8,094 nucleotides of DNA, taken from Kiritimatiellia bacterium. GTDB lineage: Bacteria > Verrucomicrobiota > Kiritimatiellia > RFP12 > UBA1067. Position 1 is the stretch's first letter, and each line of letters starts with the position of its first letter. Below, piece after piece: positions 1 to 5,036 of the stretch. The stretch covers positions 1 to 8,094 of the forward strand of contig JAFRBA010000078.1 of the NCBI GenBank assembly GCA_017405115.1, given 5' to 3'. The notes under the pieces were generated by a model. It did not search any database and was not told where the DNA came from. It saw only the letters and a program-made list of their open reading frames with translations. The translations under genes and the position numbers were made by a program.

Positions 1-103
1 GGGACTGACCCTTGTGATACGGGTACGCCAAGCAAGCTTGGCAGGACTATTAGCTGAAAGGAGCTGAATCACAAAGAAATCGACATGTGATTAGGAGGGC
101 GGG
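1..103 (+). other. Structured non-coding 5' flank of the group II intron
   Basis: I see no credible gene here; the frames close quickly (for example TGA at 55). Complementary segments are dense for such a short stretch. TTGTGAT (12-18) pairs with ATCACAA (68-74). It encloses GCCAAG/CTTGGC (27-32 with 37-42, loop CAAG) and AGCT/AGCT (52-55 with 62-65), giving a possible three-way junction. A competing stem pairs AATCACA (67-73) with TGTGATT (86-92). The stretch directly precedes the intron's GTGTG. It may be the structured 5' exon/insertion target, part of a longer RNA that starts before the window, or chance pairing. It matches no RNA family I can name. Confidence 0.35.
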
Positions 104-457
104 GTGTGCAGAGGGCGACCGACGTGCGCGAGTCCCGTCTGACGAAGGGGTAAGCCGCAACGCAAGTGAACCACCTACATAACGGCTCGTTAACAAGACA
201 AATCCGCGTGGCCAGCGTGTCCGTATGCGTGAAGCCAACACCACGTTTCCGACTCGGTTTGGGGAGCGGGGGCGCGGCGGGTCAAAGGGGGCGGCGTGCT
301 TCGAAAGTTCTGCTAGGAACTTGGGAGATCTCGCAATAGCGAAAGCGAAGCGAGAAGTCGGATGAGCCCATAGTAGCGGAGAAGCGGGCAACGACCGTGG
401 AGCGAAGGGGTTCTACATGCAAAATGAAACGCTTCAAACGGAAGGGCGGGAGCCGAA

Positions 458-1822
458 TTGATCGAGAGATCCTATACGGGAGAGGAGATTGCGGAGATTG
501 TCGCAAGGCAAGGTCTGCCGCGGTATCCGAAACTTGCGCTCTACAGGGAGAAGCTGTCACGGAAAGCAAAGGCAGAGCCGAAGTTTCGGTTCTACTGCCT
601 GTACGGACAGTTGTTGCGCATGGACGTGCTGAGGTGCGCGTACGAACAGGTGCGCGCGAACAACGGAGCGCCCGGCGTCGACAACAGAACATTCGGGGAC
701 ATCGAACGGGAAAGTGGCGGGGTGGACGGGTTTCTAGCCGGCATCCAGAAGGAGCTCAAGGCGAAGACCTACCGCGCGAGCCCCGTCAAGAGGGTCTACA
801 TCGAGAAGGCGAACGGCAAGCTCCGTCCGCTTGGAATCCCGACCATAAAGGACAGGACGATCCAAGCGGCGGTGAAGCTCGTAGCGGAGCCGATATTCGA
901 GGCAGACTTCCATGACTGCTCGTTCGGCTTCAGGCCAAATCGGAACGCGCAACAGGCGGTCGAGCTGGTTGCCAAGCGGATAAGGGGAGGGCAGACGCAA
1001 GTCTACGATGCCGACCTGTCGAGCTACTTCGACACGATACCGCACGACAAGCTCATCCTCGCGCTGCGCAGGCGAATCACGGACGGAAGTGTGCTGGCGC
1101 TGATACGCCAGTGGCTGAAGGCCACGACAGTCGAGCCGAGCGGAGTGAAGAAGAAGCCCCGGGGAAGGGGAACGCCGCAGGGAGGCGTGATATCACCGCT
1201 TCTGTCAAACATATATCTCCACTGGTTCGAGACATGCGCCATGCTGGCCGCCAGGGCAAACGGCCAGGTCATGTCGATCGTGCGCTATGCGGACGACTTC
1301 GTGATTCTCGCAGGCAAGATGGGGAAAGGGTTTGTGCAGAGGATCGAGCGCGAGCTGGAAGGACGGTTCGGACTGACCATCAACAGGGAGAAGACTAGGG
1401 TCCTGGACCTCGCCGCGAAGGGCGGGTCGCTGGAGTTTCTCGGATACGAGTTTCGCTATGTCCGAGGTCTTCACACCACATGGTACGGGCCGGAAGGCAA
1501 GTGGCTATGGTATGGGCCGTCCATGAAGTCGGTCAAGAAGGTCTGCGCAAAGGTCAAGGAACGCACGCTGGGCAGAGTGAACAAGATTCCTCTAAGGGAC
1601 ACAATTCAGAAGCTCAACGTCATTCTGCGGGGGTGGTCAAGATACTTCATCGGCGGATACCCGAACCAGCGTTTCTCACGAGTGAATGACTATGTGCGAA
1701 GGCGGCTCATGATACTCGCCAAACGAACCAGCCAGCGAGGGTACAAGCTGAAATACGCGCAATCGTACTACTACGAGTGGAAAGCAATGGGTCTGTACGA
1801 GATGAGGAAAAGGCGGAAGTGA
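458..1822 (+). CDS. ltrA: Group II intron reverse transcriptase/maturase
   Basis: This 454-residue protein copies the intron RNA into DNA at the target site and helps the ribozyme fold. The fingers/palm blocks are in order: a RANNGAPGVD-type motif (residues 67-75), RPLGIPTIKDR (123-133), GFRPNRNAQQA (157-167), the palm block DADLSSYFDTIPH (184-196), GTPQGGVISPLLSN (238-251), and the catalytic YADD (277-280). LEFLGY follows, then a maturase/thumb region with GWSRYF around residues 392-397. The protein ends in a basic tail. There is no HNH endonuclease domain, so this is an En-minus type, which usually needs a nick or a replication fork to prime cDNA synthesis. The start is TTG at 458, with GGGCGGGAG a few bases upstream. 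The reading frame closes at a TGA at 425, so no ATG start upstream is available. All key RT residues are intact, so the element could be active. Confidence 0.95.
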   Translation: MIERSYTGEEIAEIVARQGLPRYPKLALYREKLSRKAKAEPKFRFYCLYGQLLRMDVLRCAYEQVRANNGAPGVDNRTFGDIERESGGVDGFLAGIQKELKAKTYRASPVKRVYIEKANGKLRPLGIPTIKDRTIQAAVKLVAEPIFEADFHDCSFGFRPNRNAQQAVELVAKRIRGGQTQVYDADLSSYFDTIPHDKLILALRRRITDGSVLALIRQWLKATTVEPSGVKKKPRGRGTPQGGVISPLLSNIYLHWFETCAMLAARANGQVMSIVRYADDFVILAGKMGKGFVQRIERELEGRFGLTINREKTRVLDLAAKGGSLEFLGYEFRYVRGLHTTWYGPEGKWLWYGPSMKSVKKVCAKVKERTLGRVNKIPLRDTIQKLNVILRGWSRYFIGGYPNQRFSRVNDYVRRRLMILAKRTSQRGYKLKYAQSYYYEWKAMGLYEMRKRRK

Positions 1823-1841
1823 CAACACCAGTTTCACATGG

Positions 1842-1875
1842 AAAGCCGTATGCGGGAAACCCGCACGTACGGTTT
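1842..1875 (+). ncRNA. Group II intron domain V (catalytic hairpin)
   Basis: This 34-nt hairpin is the catalytic heart of the intron ribozyme. It has the lower stem AAAGCCGT/ACGGTTT, the AGC catalytic triad at 1844-1846, a two-base bulge region on the 3' strand, and a GAAA tetraloop at 1856-1859. The upper stem GCGG/CCGC continues to the loop. It starts 19 nt after the maturase stop codon, the usual place at the end of domain IV. The match to known domain V sequences is very close, and this is the strongest evidence that the element is a group II intron rather than a stray RT gene. Confidence 0.92.
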
Positions 1876-1878
1876 GAC

Positions 1879-1923
1879 GAGGGGGCGGACGTACCCGACG
1901 AGGGGCGTCCCGCTCTACTCTAC
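1879..1923 (+). ncRNA. Group II intron domain VI with bulged branch-point A
   Basis: The helix pairs GAG (1879-1881) with CTC (1918-1920). Above a bulged A1917 it continues G1882-G1888 with C1910-T1916 (two G-U pairs) and A1889-G1891 with C1906-T1908, with one bulged C1909. The 3' end would be UAC at 1921-1923, matching the AY consensus and the usual seven- to eight-base distance from the branch point. The adjacent repeat of CTACTC leaves a second possible 3' end at 1928. Confidence 0.75.
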
Positions 1924-2012
1924 TCGATGTGATACGGCCTGCGGGGTTATGTGCCCAGCATGAGGAAGCCGCGAGGAGACGCGAGTGTCACGCGATTCGT
2001 TGTCGCGAGCTA

Positions 2013-2042
2013 TTGATACGGCAGCGCTGATTCTGCTATACT
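2013..2042 (+). promoter_or_regulatory. Putative sigma70-type promoter for the rhs block
   Basis: A TTGATA -35 box (2013-2018; consensus TTGACA) is separated by 18 bp from a TATACT -10 box (2037-2042). A TG at 2034-2035, one base before the -10, makes it an extended -10. Transcription would start near 2048-2050, only about 5 nt before the first ATG (2055). The mRNA would therefore be almost leaderless, or translation would start at the better-equipped ATG at 2187. The promoter lies in the 3' flank of the intron and would drive the whole block to 7770. It is predicted from sequence only. Confidence 0.5.
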
Positions 2043-2054
2043 ACTCAGCAAGGC

Positions 2055-3866
2055 ATGGCGAGAATTACGACTAGGTTGACGTTTCAAAGCCGAGCGCGGC
2101 GGTTCAGCCGAGACCGTCCGGGCATCATGCACCATCGTCGTCTCGCAGCGGGACGTCGCGATGCGATCTCCCGCGGAGGCGAGGCGATGGGCCCGCTCTC
2201 CGGCGCGACAGACGCCTACGGCTACAACGGACGGAACGAGGTGGTGTCGGCAAGGCGCACGCTCGGCGGCTCGCCAGTCGCGGGCTTCGACGAAGACTTC
2301 GCCTACGACCCCATCGGCAATAGAGTTTCTGCTACCGACTACGACGAAACCGGCGCGGCGCGAACTTCGACGTATACGGCCAACAGCCTCAACCAATACA
2401 CCGCGCGCACTGTGCCTGGCTGGGCGTCCGTTCGCGGCCTCGCCGACGCGGACGCGACCGTCGCCGTCAACGGCAATCTTGCGTATGCGCTCGCTTCGGG
2501 CGACCTCGCCTACTTCTTTGGCTCGGACGACTTCGACAACTCCGCTACCGGCTGCTTCGCGGAGCTCGAGGTCTCGGCCACAATATCGGACGCCACCAAC
2601 GACCTCGTCTCTGTCGCGACCAACCGCGTGTTTGTCCCTCCCGCGAACGAGACGTATGCCTACGACGCGGACGGGAACCAGACGCTCGTCACTACCGGCA
2701 CGGGTGCATGGCAAGTGGAGTACAACGGCGAGAACAGGCCCGTGCGCTGGACCTGCGGCGACAAGGTGTTGCACATGGCATACGACCATCAGGGGCGGCG
2801 CAGATTTTACGTCGAAGTTACGGCGGGGGTGACGAATAAACTGCATCGCTTCACCTACGACGACTATGTATGTATCGCCCGCAACCGTGAAATCGATGCA
2901 CAGCACGGCGTTGGCTCGGATGCCTTCGTCTGGGATCCGACGGAGCCGATTGCGACACGACCGCTCATGTGCGACTTGTCTGGCGGCGGTGCGCTCCTCT
3001 ACTGCCACGACGGCAACAAGAATGTAAGCGAAGCCGTTACGCCCGACGGAACCATCGCCGCGCACTACGAGTATTCATCTTTCGGCAAGGTAGTGCTGGT
3101 CACGTCCGAGAACGAAGACCAATCAACGGCAAATCTCAATCCCTACCGATTCTCCTCCGAATACGCCGACGACGCTTTGGGTCTGGTTTATTATAACTAC
3201 AGGCACTACGATGCTGGAGCAGGGCGATGGTTAATGCGAGATTGGATCGATGAGTCGTCGACGGTTAATTTGTATGGGTTTTGTTGGAATGATGCTGATT
3301 TTTTTGATTGGATTGGCCTTTTAATAAATTGGTATCATCTTGATGACATGGTGGTAAATGATCTCACTGAAAAACGGCTGAAAGAACTTAAAAAAACTCT
3401 GGAAGAATTGGGTGTAACAGATGTTAGGCTTTTAGCAAACACGACTACTGATATCGTGGGGTTGAATGCGATATGCGAATGCAAGGACGGACAGTGGAAG
3501 TTTCAGGGTGCTTCTGTTTCCCTTCGAACCACAATTCATATGAGGAATGGAGGCTATGGCGATGGAAAGACGGGGCCGTCTAGGAAATGGGCGCTAGACA
3601 GGGAGAAAGAACACGCGAAAGATGCGCGGGAATGGTTGCAGCAACAGAGAAATGACAAGCGCTGGAATGATTTTGCCGCAAAGCAGGACGGGATGTCGTA
3701 TCCTTCTAAAGAAGAATGCCAGAAAAAGGTTTCGTCAGCCTTAAGAGATGCGCTAAATGATGCATTGCTCAAAGAGGCGGAAGCTTCACGCGATAAATGG
3801 GACAAGTCCGGAAAGCATACGTGGAAGTCGCGGGAAGGGACGAGGAAGGAATTAATGTCATGGTAA
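2055..3866 (+). CDS. Orphan RHS-core fragment with C-terminal toxin-like tip 1 (zincin-like motif)
   Basis: This is a 603-residue RHS/YD-repeat protein with no N-terminal Rhs shell and no secretion or PAAR domain. Homology to the second rhs copy begins at about residue 31 (AAGRR). YD-type units follow, including ETYAYDADGNQTLV and YDHQGRRRF, then the RHS-associated core: NPYRFSSEYADDALGLVYYN from residue 362, followed by RHY..GAGRW. The usual DPxGL boundary is replaced by DWIGL (about 418-422). Residues 423-603 form a unique, AT-rich, charged tip with W-x-L-D-R-E-K-E-H-A-K-D around 512-523, a possible HExxH zinc site whose first His is Arg. The tip ends two bases after the start of the next gene. 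Starts at 2055, 2127 and 2187 are all in frame. The one at 2187 has GGAGGCGAGG just upstream, while 2055 has no ribosome binding site. The first 30 residues are unlike copy 2 and may not be translated. It is most likely a displaced rhs-tip cassette; the toxin activity is inferred. Confidence 0.8.
   Translation: MARITTRLTFQSRARRFSRDRPGIMHHRRLAAGRRDAISRGGEAMGPLSGATDAYGYNGRNEVVSARRTLGGSPVAGFDEDFAYDPIGNRVSATDYDETGAARTSTYTANSLNQYTARTVPGWASVRGLADADATVAVNGNLAYALASGDLAYFFGSDDFDNSATGCFAELEVSATISDATNDLVSVATNRVFVPPANETYAYDADGNQTLVTTGTGAWQVEYNGENRPVRWTCGDKVLHMAYDHQGRRRFYVEVTAGVTNKLHRFTYDDYVCIARNREIDAQHGVGSDAFVWDPTEPIATRPLMCDLSGGGALLYCHDGNKNVSEAVTPDGTIAAHYEYSSFGKVVLVTSENEDQSTANLNPYRFSSEYADDALGLVYYNYRHYDAGAGRWLMRDWIDESSTVNLYGFCWNDADFFDWIGLLINWYHLDDMVVNDLTEKRLKELKKTLEELGVTDVRLLANTTTDIVGLNAICECKDGQWKFQGASVSLRTTIHMRNGGYGDGKTGPSRKWALDREKEHAKDAREWLQQQRNDKRWNDFAAKQDGMSYPSKEECQKKVSSALRDALNDALLKEAEASRDKWDKSGKHTWKSREGTRKELMSW
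2145..3209 (+). repeat. Paralogous rhs core, copy 1
   Basis: This aligns with 5397-6518 from the codons for AAGRR to the HY of the RHS-associated core. The longest near-identical runs are at both ends: the GEAMGPLSGATDAYGYNGRN segment at the start and the codons for NLNPYRFSSEYADDALG at the end. It is 57 bp shorter than copy 2, and the whole difference lies in two places (8 and 11 codons). The repeats are directly oriented, so recombination between them would swap tips or delete the first tip and its partner. Confidence 0.88.
3843..3850 (+). promoter_or_regulatory. Ribosome binding site for the 3860 gene
   Basis: AGGAAGGA lies nine bases before ATG 3860, within the last codons of the preceding rhs gene. 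It decides the start of the downstream protein at 3860. The frame is open further up to an ATG at 3797, but that would add a charged 21-residue leader in front of an otherwise normal signal peptide. Confidence 0.7.
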
Positions 3867-5023
3867 GAAGTGCGGTGGAGAAGCTTGTGGCGTCATTCGT
3901 GGTGGTTGTCGCTGCCATGAGGTGTTGCGGCGAGACGGTGGATGCGACGGTATGGTGCGGCGACCACTCCGGATTCAACGTTGTCGACGCAATTCAACGT
4001 TTGGAGCATGCGCTGGCCGACAACGGCTTGAAACTGCGTGCTATCAGGACAATGACAGCTCATAAGTATGATGATGGCCACCAATGGAACGGTATTGCGA
4101 TTGCCTCTCGTGCCGATGCGACAACTGGGGTCAGAAAGTGGTTTGCTGTCAAGGACTCTCGCCGTGTTGAACTGCGCAACGAGCCTGATCGCCCGGAAAA
4201 GATCCTGCCACTGTCGAAGGCCGCTTCAGTATCGCTCGATGCAGCTTGGGAACTTTGCGGAATGGAGGGGATATGCGTGGACCGAGTCGACTGGTTGTTT
4301 GTGGAAGAGTTTGCCAAGGGATTCCCGTGGTTCTCCGCCGAAACCAACACGTTTCTGTCTATCAATTCCGACGACAAAAGCCTTGATGTTTCCAGTGCAG
4401 GAGATTCTTTCGACGTGTTCGTTAGATTTTCTCTCGACCATGCTGATGCCATTCAGAGGACAGTTGGATCGGACGATTATAGCAAAGGCCTGCGGTCCGG
4501 TGTGTTTGCGGCTCGGCGTCGTCTTAGGTCAGCATTGAAGGATGGGGGCCTGGCGTTGAATTTCATTCAGAAACTAAGTGCAGACGGTGCAGGAGGCACG
4601 AATCGCTGGCTCGGGGTTGCGGCCGTTACCAGGCCAGGAACAACAAATATGGTAGGCATGGGGTTCGCGATTCATGCCTCGCGGCGGGTTGAATTAACCG
4701 GTGTGCGTGAACTGCCTGATGGTTCGGATGTCCCGCAGGGTTCATTTTTCGAGATACTAAAAGCCTGTAGCCGGGCTCGCATAGACGCGGATTCGATTGT
4801 CAGAGTTGATGTTCGTCGTCAACAACAGGATGAGTTTATTGCCCGGTATGAACGATTGTTGAGGTATGTCTATCATAAAGATAAGAGTCCTGTCGACCAT
4901 TGGGTATGGACTGTGACGACTACCAATGGAACGATGAAGATAGATGCCACCAGAAACAGGGAATCTATCGTCTATGTGCGCAAAAGGGTTCCGCGTCAAT
5001 CGAAGCAGAGATTTGGCAAATAG
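3860..5023 (+). CDS. Exported protein with internal tandem duplication, candidate immunity protein for tip 1
   Basis: This is a 387-residue protein of no family I recognise. Its ATG (3860) overlaps the stop of the rhs gene (TAA at 3864-3866), so the two are translationally coupled. The N-terminus looks like a signal peptide: K8, a hydrophobic run LVASFVVVVAAM (9-20), then RCCG. Cys22 or Cys23 could be lipidated, but the box is not canonical. Residues 41-150 and about 215-325 are a duplicated domain. The ungapped offset is 174 residues, with about 26 identities in the first 65 positions, including ALxDxGLxL, W at 76/250, FA at 95/269 and SRRVEL at 100-105/274-279. The C-terminal about 60 residues are basic and partly repetitive. 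Its place right after a toxin-like tip, and its export, suggest an immunity protein acting in the periplasm or envelope. The function is inferred from context only. Confidence 0.85.
   Translation: MVRSAVEKLVASFVVVVAAMRCCGETVDATVWCGDHSGFNVVDAIQRLEHALADNGLKLRAIRTMTAHKYDDGHQWNGIAIASRADATTGVRKWFAVKDSRRVELRNEPDRPEKILPLSKAASVSLDAAWELCGMEGICVDRVDWLFVEEFAKGFPWFSAETNTFLSINSDDKSLDVSSAGDSFDVFVRFSLDHADAIQRTVGSDDYSKGLRSGVFAARRRLRSALKDGGLALNFIQKLSADGAGGTNRWLGVAAVTRPGTTNMVGMGFAIHASRRVELTGVRELPDGSDVPQGSFFEILKACSRARIDADSIVRVDVRRQQQDEFIARYERLLRYVYHKDKSPVDHWVWTVTTTNGTMKIDATRNRESIVYVRKRVPRQSKQRFGK
3980..4312 (+). repeat. Internal domain repeat, copy 1 (within the 3860 gene)
   Basis: This codes for residues 41 to about 151 of the exported protein and aligns without gaps to residues 215-281 of the same protein in its first half. 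The shared positions are ALxDxGLxL, a Trp, an Arg, the pair FA and the hexamer SRRVEL. The protein similarity is clear; the DNA has diverged, so the duplication is not recent. Confidence 0.8.
4502..4834 (+). repeat. Internal domain repeat, copy 2 (within the 3860 gene)
   Basis: This codes for residues 215-325, the second copy of the domain at residues 41-150 (offset 174 residues). After SRRVEL the match weakens, then returns near the end as a V-x-RVD element (about residues 140-144 and 314-317, one-residue gap) and a final EF. A linker of about 64 residues separates the copies. Confidence 0.8.
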
Positions 5024-5036
5024 GCGGGTGCAAGTG

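Larger units (their letters stand above)
104..1923 (+). mobile_element. Group II intron (retroelement) with internal maturase gene
   Basis: This is a self-splicing retroelement of about 1820 nt. Its 5' end is GTGTGC at 104, matching the GUGYG consensus. Bases 104-457 hold the ribozyme domain I-III region, including the stretch near 190-205 (GTTAACAAGACAAAT) that resembles group II domain I sequences. Domain IV carries the maturase gene (458-1822). Domain V is at 1842-1875 and domain VI at about 1879-1923. In domain VI, G1879-G1891 pairs with C1906-C1920, leaving A1917 bulged as the branch-point candidate seven nucleotides from a UAC 3' end at 1923. A repeat of the same letters could move the 3' end to 1928, but the helix register favours 1923. 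The 5' boundary rests on the consensus alone; I could not identify EBS/IBS pairs with confidence. The intron sits outside any gene, about 220 bp before the homologous part of the first rhs fragment. Confidence 0.85.

Noticed and set aside
50..692. Minus-strand open frames across the intron 5' half
   Set aside because: They lie opposite structured ribozyme RNA and the RT coding region, and they have no motif support.
397..915. A 172-codon + strand frame overlapping the start of the maturase gene
   Set aside because: It overlaps the ribozyme and the RT frame, and its product is low-complexity and Arg/Gly-rich. The RT motifs are all in the other frame.
1924..2012. An integron-type attC site or tRNA in the 3' flank of the intron
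   Set aside because: There are a few GC-rich complementary bits (for example around CGCGAG), but no GTTRRRY/RYYYAAC core pair and no cloverleaf with an anticodon arm.
2010..3065. Long open frame of 351 codons on the minus strand opposite rhs copy 1
   Set aside because: It is antisense to a frame with clear RHS motifs and paralogy. The GC-rich codon pattern leaves the opposite strand open. Its product is rich in Arg and Val with no recognisable domain.
3797..3859. An upstream start for the exported protein at 3797
   Set aside because: ATG 3860 has a good AGGAAGGA site and gives an N-terminal signal peptide. The extension would overlap the rhs tip by 70 bases and put charged residues ahead of the signal.
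4944..5036. An upstream start for rhs copy 2 at 4944
   Set aside because: It would overlap the end of the preceding gene by 80 bases and add residues with no RHS character. ATG 5037, just after the previous stop, is simpler, although its ribosome binding site is weak.
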